A DNA stretch of 64,000 nucleotides, from contig NZ_JASGBI010000001.1 of the NCBI RefSeq assembly GCF_030053425.1, positions 938,001 through 1,002,000 of the forward strand. The letters are read 5' to 3'. The stretch is from Lysobacter stagni (lineage in GTDB: Bacteria; Pseudomonadota; Gammaproteobacteria; Xanthomonadales; Xanthomonadaceae). The position numbers were made by a program, and so were the translations under genes. Shown here one piece after another: positions 43,323 to 53,595 of the stretch. The first letter of the stretch is position 1, and the number at the start of each line of letters is the position of its first letter. The notes below the pieces were generated by a model. That model worked only from the letters and a program-made list of their open reading frames with translations, ran no database searches and was not told the DNA's origin.

Positions 43323-43415
43323 TTGGGGTGAGGGGTAACGGAGCGGAGGCGTTCAACCCTCCGGCAAGTTCGAAGGCTGCGCGCACCGCGCATCGACAAC
43401 CGAATCCGGGCGTGG

Positions 43416-43853
43416 TCAGTCTTCCAGCGACGTGAGCAGCTCGCCCGGGAACGGCAGCAGCGCCCAGAACGCGATGTCCTCGCGCGCCCATTCGAACGCC
43501 GCTTCATTGAAGACTTCCAGCAGCGTGTCGAACTCCTGCAGGTTCGCCGCGCGCCAGGTCGAGGCGTTCTCGACCAGCAGCACGTAGCCCGGTGCCGGTC
43601 GCCAGGACAGATCGCGCAGGGCGTCCGACAGCGCATCCCAGTTGGCGCCGACCCACTCCGGGAACCCGCCCGCCTTCGCCAGCCGTTCCATCAAGCCCGC
43701 CTTGTCGGTGCAACCGGCCAGGTCCACGCGCATCACCGCGTAGTCCAGCCCCGCGCCCGCCTGCGCCATCACTTCGGCATCGCGTTCGTCGATGAAGTAG
43801 GCGCCGCTGTGCTCGGCGTCGGCAAGGATCGAACGCAGGTCCACGGCGTTCAT
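43416..43853 (-). CDS. barstar family RNase inhibitor
   Basis: 145 residues, with the C-terminal ~95 matching barstar: LAKAGGFPEWVGANWDALSDALRDL corresponds to barstar's region that plugs barnase, and both interface Asp are kept (WDA and SDA). There is an N-terminal extension of ~45 residues. It should be cytoplasmic and neutralise the RNase made by the upstream gene before export. The start overlaps the RNase stop (ATGA at 43850-43853), so both are made together. Confidence 0.9.
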   Translation of the reverse strand: MNAVDLRSILADAEHSGAYFIDERDAEVMAQAGAGLDYAVMRVDLAGCTDKAGLMERLAKAGGFPEWVGANWDALSDALRDLSWRPAPGYVLLVENASTWRAANLQEFDTLLEVFNEAAFEWAREDIAFWALLPFPGELLTSLED

Positions 43854-44275
43854 CGACGCACCTGCGGCGAGGACCATTCAAAGCGGCGGAAACTGCCGTA
43901 GTGATCGTCGGTGTACCAGTACTCCACCGGTGGATCGCCTCCGGCAACGATGCGGCGTGGGCCGCGGTCGTTCGACCCGGGTGTGGGCACGGTGTACTCG
44001 CGGTAGTAACCCGAAGCCTGCGGCGGCAGCCGGCCTTCGCGATTCTGGAACACGCTGCCGTCCTGGCGGAACGGATGCGCCTGGCCGCTCGCGATGCGAT
44101 CGAGCACCGCATGCGCCTCCACCGGCAGGAACGCGGGATAGACCGTGCCCTGCGCACTCTGTGTAAGCGCCGGCCCGGGTGGCGTACGCAACTCGCCGTC
44201 GCCGGAGCGCTTGCTCCACAGCCACAGTCCCAGCAGCGCGACGATGGCGACCAGCCAGATGTGTCGACGGCGCAC
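43850..44275 (-). CDS. guanyl-specific ribonuclease (Sa/barnase family), exported or membrane-anchored
   Basis: 141 residues. An N-terminal hydrophobic segment (IWLVAIVALLGLWLW) serves as signal or anchor. Residues ~46-133 closely match RNase Sa: PAFLPVEAHAVLDRIASG, GSVFQNREGRLP, SGYYREYTVPTPG, PRRIV and DDHYGSFRRF. The catalytic triad is Glu93, Arg108 and His125 by alignment. It has no Cys, so lacks the Sa disulfide. GTG at 44275 was chosen because GGAGG (44283-44287) is 7 bases upstream; a TTG at 44299 is less likely. Its inhibitor follows with a four-base overlap. Confidence 0.9.
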   Translation of the reverse strand: MRRRHIWLVAIVALLGLWLWSKRSGDGELRTPPGPALTQSAQGTVYPAFLPVEAHAVLDRIASGQAHPFRQDGSVFQNREGRLPPQASGYYREYTVPTPGSNDRGPRRIVAGGDPPVEYWYTDDHYGSFRRFEWSSPQVRR

Positions 44276-44295
44276 GGTCGTGCCTCCGGATGGAA

Positions 44296-44592
44296 TCAAC
44301 CGCAGCGGATGCCGGTGATCGCGCCGCGGTCGTTGAGGTCGACGTTCACGCGATCCTCGCGGAAGTCCATCGTCGCCGGCTGGCCCGGACGCAGCACGCG
44401 TGCATCGCGGCTGCCGGTGTCGTGCAGGATGCGGTTGACCACGTCGTCATTCACGGCCGAGCCGATCGCCCAGCGCGCACCTTCGGCATTGCACACGCCG
44501 GTGGGCGGCTGGGCAGTTCCTGCGGCCGGAGGCGTCGACGCGCATGCGCAAAGCGAGGCGATGGTGGCGGCGAGCAGGAAGCTGCGGAACAT
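44296..44592 (-). CDS. I78 family peptidase inhibitor, lipoprotein
   Basis: 98 residues. The leader SFLLAATIASLCACAS has a lipobox. The mature part has the I78 pattern: GVCNAEGARWAIG, RVLRPGQPATMDFREDRVNV and GAITGIRCG, with two Cys (first in GVCNAEG, last in RCG) that may pair. I78 proteins inhibit serine proteases from bacteria and fungi. It lies 20 bases upstream of the RNase gene on the same strand, so the three genes are likely one transcript. Confidence 0.88.
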   Translation of the reverse strand: MFRSFLLAATIASLCACASTPPAAGTAQPPTGVCNAEGARWAIGSAVNDDVVNRILHDTGSRDARVLRPGQPATMDFREDRVNVDLNDRGAITGIRCG

Positions 44593-44748
44593 GGGGGTTC
44601 TCCGTATCCGGGTGACGGGCGAAACGTGCGCCCGTGGCTGTGTGCGGGGTGTAAAGGGGAGGATACCGGAATGAGGTTGGTGGCCATGTGGGGGATGGGG
44701 ATGACTCGGCATGCCGGGCAGTTGCTGACTGTCGGGCAGTTATTGGCT

Positions 44749-44773
44749 GTCATTCCCGCGAAGGCGGGAATCC
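44749..44773 (+). repeat. third copy of the REP-like 25-mer
   Basis: Identical to the reverse complement of 41928-41952, with hairpin ATTCCCGC-GAAG-GCGGGAAT. Sequence after it (GAAGGGCGTGATGCAG near 44800) also resembles the piece between the two copies at 41854-41952 (GGAGGGCGTGACGCAG), so a longer composite repeat may be shared. Confidence 0.88.
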
Positions 44774-44831
44774 AACCTTCAGTCGTCGCACGCTTTGCGA
44801 AGGGCGTGATGCAGAGCAAAGGCAAAGGCTT

Positions 44832-44875
44832 CCGCCCGAAAACGGGCGGGTTACTTTTGTCTTGGCAAAAGTAAC
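44832..44875. repeat. double hairpin in a dispersed-repeat-like block
   Basis: CCGCCCG-AAAA-CGGGCGG (44832-44849) abuts GTTACTTTTG-TCTTGG-CAAAAGTAAC (44850-44875). Sequences of the form CAAAAGTAACCAAAA recur in many gamma- and betaproteobacterial genomes. The 566-base gap 44593-45158 has no gene; besides this it holds the 25-mer copy, further GC-rich palindromes (44900-44980) and the hexamer array at 45047. Confidence 0.75.
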
Positions 44876-45046
44876 CAAAACCGTTGGCTCCCTACGCGAT
44901 CCGCCGCTGCGCGGCGGTTCCCTGCGCTCCTCGCCGGAAAAGGGACGTCGCCCAAACTCGCGCCGCTTCGCGGCACTCAAACAATGGGCGACTCTTCGCC
45001 CTTCTCCGGCTCCGGTGCTCGGCTCGCTCCGAAGTCGCAAGATCAA

Positions 45047-45124
<78 letters not shown>

Positions 45125-45158
45125 CACCGAAACACCACCGTCGCGCTAAAGTCACACC

Positions 45159-45782
45159 ATGCCGGATCTTCCCAACGCCCCCGCCTGCGAGCGCAACCGC
45201 GATCCCATCCTCGCCGTGTTGCAGCGTCACTTCGCCGATCGCCGCGAGGTGCTCGAGGTCGGCAGCGGCACGGGGCAGCATGCGGTGTACTTCGCCGCGG
45301 CCATGCCATGGCTGCGCTGGCAATGCAGCGATCGTGCAGACGCATTGCACGGCATCGGACTGTGGATCGATGAGGCCGCATTGCCCAACACGCCGGTGCC
45401 GGTGGAACTGGACGTCGCCAACGGCCCCTGGCCACGTGCGGGTACTGCGGGCGGTCGCTTCGATTCCGTGTTCAGCGCGAACACGCTGCACATCATGGGC
45501 TGGCCGGAGGTGGAGTCGTTCTTCGCCGGGCTGGGTGATGTGCTCGCGGACGATGCGACCCTGGTGGTCTACGGCCCCTTCAACTACGACGGCAGTTACA
45601 CCAGCGATAGCAACCGCGATTTCGATGGCTGGTTGAAGGCGCGCGATCCCCGCTCCGGCATTCGCGGGTTCGAGGCGGTCGACGCGCTCGCGCGCGCCAT
45701 CGGTCTGGAGCTCGCCGAGGACGTGGCGATGCCGGCCAACAACCGCTGCCTGGTGTGGCGCAGGAGCGCGACGTCGCGTTGA
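45159..45782 (+). CDS. DUF938 family SAM-dependent methyltransferase
   Basis: 207 residues. The start NAPACERNRDPILAVLQ and VLEVGSGTGQHAVYFA (SAM motif I) are typical DUF938, as are FSANTLHIMGW and VYGPFNYDGSYTSDSN. The substrate is unknown. It lies just downstream of the hexamer repeat; this suggests its upstream region changes length between strains. Confidence 0.88.
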   Translation: MPDLPNAPACERNRDPILAVLQRHFADRREVLEVGSGTGQHAVYFAAAMPWLRWQCSDRADALHGIGLWIDEAALPNTPVPVELDVANGPWPRAGTAGGRFDSVFSANTLHIMGWPEVESFFAGLGDVLADDATLVVYGPFNYDGSYTSDSNRDFDGWLKARDPRSGIRGFEAVDALARAIGLELAEDVAMPANNRCLVWRRSATSR

Positions 45783-45828
45783 CGCCGCAGCGCTAGAGTC
45801 GCCGTCACACCGTCCGGAGGCGAGGCGC

Positions 45829-46038
45829 ATGGCACACAAGGTCATCTTCAACCTGCCGCGGCGCGAGCTGGGCCGGGAGGACGTCGAATTCGTGGTCGAG
45901 CGCGACGGAAAGCGTTTCGGAACGCTGCTGGTGTCGAAGGGCGCCATCGAATGGCGGCCCACCAACAAGGTCTACCGGCGCAAGCTCAACTGGGATCGCT
46001 TCGACCTGCTGATGCGTACGCTCGGCAAGCCGGTCTGA
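45829..46038 (+). CDS. small conserved hypothetical protein
   Basis: 69 residues: MAHKVIFNLPRRELGREDVE then FGTLLVSKGAIEWRP and NWDRFDLLMRTLGK. I recognise no named family, but the composition and a good GGAGGCG site upstream suggest a real gene. Soluble and charged, with no signal. It ends 4 bases from the convergent HAD gene stop. Confidence 0.7.
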   Translation: MAHKVIFNLPRRELGREDVEFVVERDGKRFGTLLVSKGAIEWRPTNKVYRRKLNWDRFDLLMRTLGKPV

Positions 46039-46042
46039 CCAC

Positions 46043-46633
46043 TCAGGCTTCCTGCCAGCGATACCAGCGGCGGTGTGCCAAGGCCAGCAGTTCACGGTCT
46101 TCGGGCGTGTCACCGTACGCGTGGATCACCGGATGGTCCGACAGGTCGTACTGCGCGCGAACGCGACGCGCCTTCTCCTCGCCCACGCATTGCGCACCGT
46201 GGTAACGGCCGGTCGCCACGCCGTCACGCATCTCCAGCGATGAGCACAGCAGCGCCAGTCCATGCAGTGCGCACCAGTGCTTCAGGTACAGATCGAAGCC
46301 GCCCGACACCACGACGACGGTGTCGCCCTGCTCGCGGTGCCATTGCAGTCGTTCCATGGCGTGCGGCCGCAGCGAAGCGGGGATGATCTCGCGTGCGAAG
46401 CGCTCGCCGAAGGCCTCGAGCTCTTCTTGCCTGCGACCCCGGAAGGCGAAGTCGGTGACGCGTTCGCGAATCGTGTTACCGCTAACCACGCCCAGCTTGT
46501 AGCCGACCACCAGCGGCGCCAACGTGATCCCGCCGACCGCGCGCTGGCGCGGGCTGGCGGCGAAACGCACGAATTCAGGGTAAAGCTCGCGGTTGGTCAG
46601 GGTGCCGTCGAAGTCGAACAGGGCCAGGTTCAT
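46043..46633 (-). CDS. HAD-IB family phosphatase
   Basis: 196 residues. Motif I is FDFDGTLTN (residues 5-13), motif II VVVSGGF, motif III Lys in EEKARR and motif IV YGDTPEDREL. These match the HAD-IB (phosphoserine phosphatase-like) group. The substrate is unknown. ATG at 46633 chosen because motif I must be near the N-terminus; it is divergent from the permease gene. Confidence 0.88.
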   Translation of the reverse strand: MNLALFDFDGTLTNRELYPEFVRFAASPRQRAVGGITLAPLVVGYKLGVVSGNTIRERVTDFAFRGRRQEELEAFGERFAREIIPASLRPHAMERLQWHREQGDTVVVVSGGFDLYLKHWCALHGLALLCSSLEMRDGVATGRYHGAQCVGEEKARRVRAQYDLSDHPVIHAYGDTPEDRELLALAHRRWYRWQEA

Positions 46634-46719
46634 GGGCGGGTCTGCGGAAAGCGACCAGCTTAGACAGCCGCACGCCCGATGTGCGACGCTCGTTGCCGAC
46701 GCCGACCCGACGATCCCGC

Positions 46720-48069
46720 ATGACGGACGAGAGCCCCGCGCCATCCAAGGCCACCCTGCGCGGCGAGGCCGCGTTGGTTCGAGCGCTGGGGCCGTTCCAG
46801 CTCGGGGCGTCCATCATCAACATCATCGTCGGCGCCGGCATCTTCATGCTGCCGGCACTGCTCGCCGCGCGCCTGGGCGCAGTCGCGCCGCTGGCGTTCG
46901 TCGCCGGTGCCGCGGCCATCGTGCCGATCGCGCTGTGCTTCGCCGCCGTCGGCAGCCGCGCCGTGGCGACAGGCGGCCCGTACACGTACGTCGGCGCCGC
47001 CTTCGGCCCGTTCGCGGGATTCCTGGTCGGCGCGCTGATGTGGATCTGCAATGTGACGTCCAGCGCCGGCGTGGCCGCCGCGCTGGCCACCCAGCTGCAG
47101 CAGGTCGCGCCCGTGCTGACGCAGCCAACGCCGCGCGCGATCCTGATCGCGGGCGTCTACTCCGCGCTGTTCGCGCTCAATGCGTTCGGCGTGAAGCTGG
47201 GCGCACGGATGATCGTGGGCCTTGCGGCGCTGAAGCTGACGCCGCTGTTCCTGCTGGCCTCGGTGGGCCTGTTCTTCATCGACTGGTCGCACGTGAGTTT
47301 CGATTGGCGTGCGGTGCCGTCGTGGGAAGCGCTGGGTTCATCGCTGGTGCTGGTCGTATTCGCCTACGCCGGCATGGAAACCGCGCTGGTGCCGACGGGC
47401 GAGGTGCGCGATCCGTCGCGCCACGTGCCACGTGCGACGCTGACCGCGATCCTCATCGTCGTGTTGCTCTACATCGGCATCCAGGCCGCCTGCCAGGGTG
47501 CGTTGGGCACTGGCCTGACGGGCAGGGCCGCGCCGGTCGCCGACGCCGCCGGTGCGCTGTGGCAGCCGGCGCGCACGCTGTTGCTGGTCACAGCGGGCGT
47601 GTCGATGCTCGGTTTCCTGATGGGCAATCTGTTCTCGTCCTCGCGCCTGCTGTTCGCGCTGGGCCGCGACGGCTTCCTGCCGCGCGCGTTCGGCATCGTC
47701 GATGCGCGTCACCGCGTGCCGATGCTGGGTCTGTTCGCGCATGCGGGCATCGCGGTCGCATTGGCGGTGGTGGGCACGTTCGAAACCATGGCGCTGATCT
47801 CCGGCGGCGCCATCTGCCTCGTGTTCGCTGCGGTCGCCGCGGCGGCGTGGCGCGCGCAACGCATGGGCCTGCGCGGTCACGGCGAACCGATGGTGCTGCC
47901 GCTCGGCGGCTTCGTGCCGGTGCTGGCGATGCTCACCATGGCCGCGATCCTCGCGACGCTGAGCGCGCAGGAGTGGCTGGCGATCGCGCTGTCGCTGACC
48001 GCGCTGGTGATCGTCTATGCGGTGCTCGCAGCGCTGCGCGGACGGTCCGCCCGCACCAGCCGGATCTGA
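46720..48069 (+). CDS. APC family amino acid permease
   Basis: 449 residues with about twelve helices. Helix 1 has the APC substrate loop IIVGAGIFMLPALLA (GAGIF), and helix 6 has FAYAGMETALVPTGEVRDPSR, both conserved in amino-acid permeases. It resembles the basic/neutral amino-acid transporter group; the solute is unknown. ATG 46720 chosen over an upstream frame as the family begins with a short polar arm. Confidence 0.9.
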   Translation: MTDESPAPSKATLRGEAALVRALGPFQLGASIINIIVGAGIFMLPALLAARLGAVAPLAFVAGAAAIVPIALCFAAVGSRAVATGGPYTYVGAAFGPFAGFLVGALMWICNVTSSAGVAAALATQLQQVAPVLTQPTPRAILIAGVYSALFALNAFGVKLGARMIVGLAALKLTPLFLLASVGLFFIDWSHVSFDWRAVPSWEALGSSLVLVVFAYAGMETALVPTGEVRDPSRHVPRATLTAILIVVLLYIGIQAACQGALGTGLTGRAAPVADAAGALWQPARTLLLVTAGVSMLGFLMGNLFSSSRLLFALGRDGFLPRAFGIVDARHRVPMLGLFAHAGIAVALAVVGTFETMALISGGAICLVFAAVAAAAWRAQRMGLRGHGEPMVLPLGGFVPVLAMLTMAAILATLSAQEWLAIALSLTALVIVYAVLAALRGRSARTSRI

Positions 48070-48118
48070 TCGCGCCTGTTCTCCCGAGCCGGCGCACGTG
48101 ACGCCGTGTGTGCCGCTG

Positions 48119-49240
48119 TCAGCCCCGATGCTCCAACGCCAGGTACTCGGCCGACTGCATCTCGATCAGGCGCGAGGCGGTGCGCTCGAACGCGTGCGCG
48201 AGCTTCGTGCCCGTGTATAGCGCCGTCGGCGCGGCGGCGGCCGTGCAGACCAGGTTGACGTGGCGGTCGTACAGTTCGTCGATCAGGTGCACGAAGCGGC
48301 GCGCGGGATCGTCGTTGCGGCCGTCGAACAACGGAATGCCGCCGACCAGCACCGTGTGGTACTCGGTGGCGATCTCGATGTAGTCGCTGGCCGCGCGCGG
48401 ACCCTCGCACAAGGCGGCGAAGTGTAGCCATGCATGCCCTTCGGCCAGCGCGCGTACCGGGATCTGCCGGCCCTCGATCACCAGCGGTCCCTGCTCGCGC
48501 GGACAAGCGGCGGCCAGTTCGTGCCAGCGTTCGCCCAGCCAGGTGTCCGAGGCCGCATCGAGCGGCGCGCGATACACGGGCGATCGCGTGAGCGCACGCA
48601 GGCGGTAGTCCTGCGCACTGTCCAGGTACAGCACCTTGCAATGTTTCTGGATCAGCGCGATCGCGGGCAGGAAGCTGTCGCGCTGCAGGCCGTCCTTGTA
48701 GAGGTGCTTGGGCTCGGTGTTGGAGGTGGTGACCAGTGCCACGCCCTCGGCGAACAGGCGTTCAAGCAGGCGGCCCAGCAACATCGCGTCGCCGATGTCG
48801 TTGACGAAGAACTCGTCCAGCACCAGCACGCGCAGCGTGCGCCCCCACTCGCGGGCGATGCTGGCCAGCGGATCGCTCTGCCCGGCGTGCGCACGCAACT
48901 GCGCATGCACTTCGCGCATGAAGCGGTGGAAGTGCGTGCGACGCTTCCCTTCGAACGGGAGCGCGTCGTAGAACAGGTCGATCAGGAACGTCTTGCCGCG
49001 TCCCACGCCGCCCCACAGGTACAGGCCCAGCGGCGGCTCGGGCTTCTTGCCGAACAGGCCGTCGAGCAGACCGCGCCGGGGTGGATCCAGCAGCGCGGCG
49101 TGCAGGCGGTCCAGCTCGCGCAGCGCGGGACGTTGCGCGGGATCTTCATTCCAGTCGCCGCGCGCCACGCCGGCGTCGTAGCTCGCCGACGGCGCGGCGG
49201 TCGAAGGTGCGGCGTTCGCGGCCGCGTGCGTTGCGTTCAT
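48119..49240 (-). CDS. zapE: cell division protein ZapE (AFG1-like ATPase)
   Basis: 373 residues. Walker A LWGGVGRGKTFLID and Walker B VLVLDEFFVND, with the FHRFMREVHAQLR segment and LVTTSNTEPKHLYKDGLQRDSFLPAI (sensor region) characteristic of the family. In E. coli ZapE associates with FtsZ at the constricting ring. Its last bases lie beyond a downstream gap. Start chosen at ATG 49240, which overlaps the upstream hydrolase stop by four bases. Confidence 0.93.
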   Translation of the reverse strand: MNATHAAANAAPSTAAPSASYDAGVARGDWNEDPAQRPALRELDRLHAALLDPPRRGLLDGLFGKKPEPPLGLYLWGGVGRGKTFLIDLFYDALPFEGKRRTHFHRFMREVHAQLRAHAGQSDPLASIAREWGRTLRVLVLDEFFVNDIGDAMLLGRLLERLFAEGVALVTTSNTEPKHLYKDGLQRDSFLPAIALIQKHCKVLYLDSAQDYRLRALTRSPVYRAPLDAASDTWLGERWHELAAACPREQGPLVIEGRQIPVRALAEGHAWLHFAALCEGPRAASDYIEIATEYHTVLVGGIPLFDGRNDDPARRFVHLIDELYDRHVNLVCTAAAAPTALYTGTKLAHAFERTASRLIEMQSAEYLALEHRG

Positions 49241-49926
49241 GCGCCCTGCGGGAGTTCCGGCGGAAGGTACGGCTTCACGCCATGCTTGATCGCGCCGCGC
49301 AGGTCGATGAGGCGGCGATGGAAGAAGTGGCTGGTGTCGGGCATCTTCACCAGCTCCGGCGGTTGGCGTAGGCCCTTGAGGCTGTCGATCCACGCATACA
49401 CCGCCTGCGGGTCGACGATCTCGTCGGCTTCGCCCTGGATCACCAGCCACGGGCATTCCGGCGGTGCGATCGTGCTGAAGTCCCAGTTGCGGCCGGCGGC
49501 CGGCGGCGCGATCGAGATCAACATCGACGGATGCAGCTCCGCCGCGCACTTGAGGGTGATGTAGGAACCGAAGCTGAAACCGGCCAGCCACAGCTTCGCG
49601 CCCGGACGCTGCGCGCGCACCCACGCGACGACGGCGCGCAGGTCCTCTGCCTCGCCACGGCCCTGGTCGAAGCTGCCGCTGGAGGCGCCCGTGCCGCGGA
49701 AGTTGAAGCGCACCGTGGCGATGCCCGACTCGCGCAGCGCGCGCGCGGTCATCGTCACCACCTTGTTGTGCATCGTGCCGCCGTCGGTGGGCAGCGGATG
49801 GCAGACGACGGCCACGGCATTGCGCGGCGGCGCCTCTGCGGCCTCGACGATGGTTTCGAGCACGCCGGCCGGGCCGTCGAGCATCAGCGTCGCGGTGGCC
49901 TCGTTCGGGAAGGCGGGGCTGGTCAT
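49237..49926 (-). CDS. alpha/beta hydrolase
   Basis: 229 residues. VAVVCHPLPTDGGTMHNKVV, NFRGTGASSGSFDQGRGE and AGFSFGSYITLK (nucleophile Ser) mark a dienelactone-hydrolase-like/YbbA-type group. The acid and base are probably Asp in GEADEIVDP and His in DTSHFFHRRL. The substrate is unknown; no signal, so cytoplasmic. It overlaps zapE (ATGA). Confidence 0.87.
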   Translation of the reverse strand: MTSPAFPNEATATLMLDGPAGVLETIVEAAEAPPRNAVAVVCHPLPTDGGTMHNKVVTMTARALRESGIATVRFNFRGTGASSGSFDQGRGEAEDLRAVVAWVRAQRPGAKLWLAGFSFGSYITLKCAAELHPSMLISIAPPAAGRNWDFSTIAPPECPWLVIQGEADEIVDPQAVYAWIDSLKGLRQPPELVKMPDTSHFFHRRLIDLRGAIKHGVKPYLPPELPQGA

Positions 49927-49972
49927 GGCGTCATGATACGGGCGGGCGGATTCAGACCGCGTTCGGCCCCTC

Positions 49973-51685
<1,713 letters not shown>

Positions 51686-51776
51686 CGCGCGATCGCCGGA
51701 GGAAAGGCGCGCATTATCGCGGTGACTGATGGCAGGCGCCTGTCGCGACGCGGCGAAGCGGGGGGTGGAAACGACA

Positions 51777-51796
51777 ACGCCGCCCGGAGGCGGCGT
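51777..51796 (-). terminator. terminator after the cytochrome c5 gene
   Basis: ACGCCGCC (51777-51784) pairs with GGCGGCGT (51789-51796) around CGGA. Read on the minus strand it is followed by TGTCGTTTCC, a weak T-tract. It lies 26 bases past the cytochrome stop. Confidence 0.7.
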
Positions 51797-51822
51797 CGTG
51801 CGGGGCCTTGGGAGGCGCCGGT

Positions 51823-52338
51823 TTACTTCAGGTTGGCCAGCATCCAGTCGACGGTCGCGATGACCTGCTCGTTGGTGAGGGCCGGGTTGCCGCCCTTGGC
51901 AGGCATCACGCCGGCGGTGCCGGTGAAGCCTTCGATGGCGTGCTTGTGCAGCGTGTCGGCACCCTTGGTGATGCGGTCGGCCCAATGGGCCTTGTCCAGC
52001 GTCGGAGCGCCGCCGGCGCCGGAGGTGTGGCAGCCGGTGCACAGGTTGTTGAAGATCACCGAACCGTCGGTCGTGCCGCCGTAGGCAACCTGCGAAGCGG
52101 CCTGCGCGGCGGCAGCCGCGGCGGCGGCCTGCTGGGCAGCGGCGCCGGTGCTGCCGGCGTACACCGCGCCGACCGGCTGGATGCGCTGCTGCGTGCGCTT
52201 GGCGACGTCGGGGTTCACTTCAGCCGGAATCTGGCTGTGAACGATCATCGCCGTGATGATCAGCCCGACGGTGACCACCATCAGGAACACGATCACCATC
52301 GAGAATTTCTTCAGGAATTCAAGGTCGTAGTTGCGCAC
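51823..52338 (-). CDS. membrane-anchored cytochrome c5-type protein
   Basis: 171 residues. One N-terminal membrane helix (SMVIVFLMVVTVGLIITAMI) is followed by an Ala-rich linker (QQAAAAAAAAQAASQ) and a class I cytochrome c domain with CTGCH (heme attachment) and a candidate Met ligand in VMPAKGG. It transfers electrons in the periplasm. The start is GTG at 52338; the GGTGG just upstream is a weak ribosome site. c5-type cytochromes in Xanthomonadaceae commonly have this layout. Confidence 0.85.
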   Translation of the reverse strand: MRNYDLEFLKKFSMVIVFLMVVTVGLIITAMIVHSQIPAEVNPDVAKRTQQRIQPVGAVYAGSTGAAAQQAAAAAAAAQAASQVAYGGTTDGSVIFNNLCTGCHTSGAGGAPTLDKAHWADRITKGADTLHKHAIEGFTGTAGVMPAKGGNPALTNEQVIATVDWMLANLK

Positions 52339-52390
52339 AAACCCACCTATTGCGCGCGCCCGGCATGGGCACGCGAAGCCATCGACAAAT

Positions 52391-52409
52391 GGCCGCACCG
52401 GGTGCGGCC
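52391..52409 (-). terminator. hairpin downstream of tRNA-Arg (possible terminator)
   Basis: GGCCGCACC and GGTGCGGCC pair around a single G (in practice an 8-bp stem with a 3-base loop). On the minus strand ATTTGTCG follows. It lies between the tRNA and cytochrome genes; position suggests a tRNA transcript end, but the T-run is short. Confidence 0.4.
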
Positions 52410-52451
52410 GCGCGCCAGTATACGACCGGCTCCCGCACCTTCGTACGGGAG

Positions 52452-52528
52452 TGGCGCGCCCGGAGGGATTCGAACCCCCGACCAATGGCTTCGGAAGCCA
52501 CTACTCTATCCGGCTGAGCTACGGGCGC
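52452..52528 (-). tRNA. tRNA-Arg (anticodon CCG)
   Basis: 77 bases with an encoded CCA end. Acceptor stem GCGCCCG/CGGGCGC is perfect. The anticodon arm GTGGC-TTCCGAA-GCCAT presents CCG, and the T-arm has GGTTCGAATCC. It decodes the CGG arginine codon, which is well suited to this GC-rich genome. Confidence 0.97.
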
Positions 52529-52679
52529 CTGGCTGAGATCCCGCGCAAGAGGCCTGATCGGACGATCACGCCACGTCGCGCGGGGCTGGCATTCTAGCGG
52601 CAAAGCGCGGTGGCGTGCTGCCGCGCACCCGTCGATTCCCCCACGGCGCTGGCGCCGATCGAGCTTTTTTCCGCCGGAC

Positions 52680-53594
52680 ATGAGCTACGAACGCTTTCAA
52701 ATCCCCCTGGCCCCGTCATTGCGCTCGCGCCTGGCGCTGTACTGGCAGCTGGTCCGTGGCGACCGTCCCATCGGCTGGCTGCTGCTGCTGTGGCCGACCT
52801 GGTGGGGCCTGTGGCTGGCCGCCGGGGGCGTGCCGCCGCTGTGGACGCTGTTCGTCTTCAGCGCGGGCGTGTGGCTGACCCGTTCGGCCGGCTGCGTGAT
52901 CAACGACTACGCCGACCGCTGGCTGGATCCGCACGTGGAGCGCACCAAGGGCCGGCCGCTGGCCACCGGTGCGGTGCGTGGCCGCGAGGCGCTGGCGCTG
53001 TTCGCTGTGCTGATGCTGGCGGCTTTCGGGCTGGTGCTCACGCTCAACCGGCTGACGATCCTGATGAGCTTCGTGGGCGTCGCCCTGGCGGCCAGCTATC
53101 CGTACCTGAAGCGCTACACCCATCTGCCGCAGGTGTACCTGGGGCTCTCGTTCGGCTGGGGCATCCCGATGGCGTTCGCGGCGGTGCGCGGTGAAGTGCC
53201 CGCGCTGGCCTGGCTGCTGTACGCAGCCAACATCGTGTGGTCCACCGCCTACGACACCTGGTACGCGATGGTCGACCGCGAGGACGACCTGCGCATGGGC
53301 AGCAAGTCCACTGCGATCCTGTTCGGCGAGATGGACCTCATCGCGCAGGGCGTGCTGTACGCGTTGTTCTTCGTGGCCCTGGTGCTGGTGGGGCAGCGCG
53401 CGCAGATGGGCGTGTACTACTGGGCCGGCCTGGCCACCGCGCTGGCGTTGGTGGCCTATGAGTTCGCGATCGCGCGCGGCCGCGACCGCGCGGCATGTTT
53501 CCGCGCGTTCCTGCACAACCACTGGGTCGGGCTGGTGGTGTTCGCCGGTATCGCGGTCGATCTGGCGATGCGACCCGTGGTGGTGGCGGCCTGA
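52680..53594 (+). CDS. ubiA: 4-hydroxybenzoate polyprenyltransferase
   Basis: 304 residues with about eight membrane helices. The two Asp-rich Mg-diphosphate sites are visible: NDYADRWLD (about 75-83) and [10 protein letters not shown] (about 195-204). UbiA adds the polyprenyl tail to 4-hydroxybenzoate in ubiquinone synthesis at the inner membrane. Start ATG at 52680 and length match the family. Its stop is one base from the convergent HdeD-like gene. Confidence 0.95.
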   Translation: MSYERFQIPLAPSLRSRLALYWQLVRGDRPIGWLLLLWPTWWGLWLAAGGVPPLWTLFVFSAGVWLTRSAGCVINDYADRWLDPHVERTKGRPLATGAVRGREALALFAVLMLAAFGLVLTLNRLTILMSFVGVALAASYPYLKRYTHLPQVYLGLSFGWGIPMAFAAVRGEVPALAWLLYAANIVWSTAYDTWYAMVDREDDLRMGSKSTAILFGEMDLIAQGVLYALFFVALVLVGQRAQMGVYYWAGLATALALVAYEFAIARGRDRAACFRAFLHNHWVGLVVFAGIAVDLAMRPVVVAA

Positions 53595-53595
53595 C

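Noticed and set aside
52105-52140. Frameshift or error at the poly-Ala stretch of cytochrome c5
   Set aside because: The frame stays open with normal domains on both sides; Ala-rich linkers are common in such membrane-anchored cytochromes.
52640-52672. Terminator-like CGGCG/CGCCG plus TTTTTT upstream of ubiA
   Set aside because: There is no plus-strand gene upstream for it to end, and seven bases separate stem and T-run.
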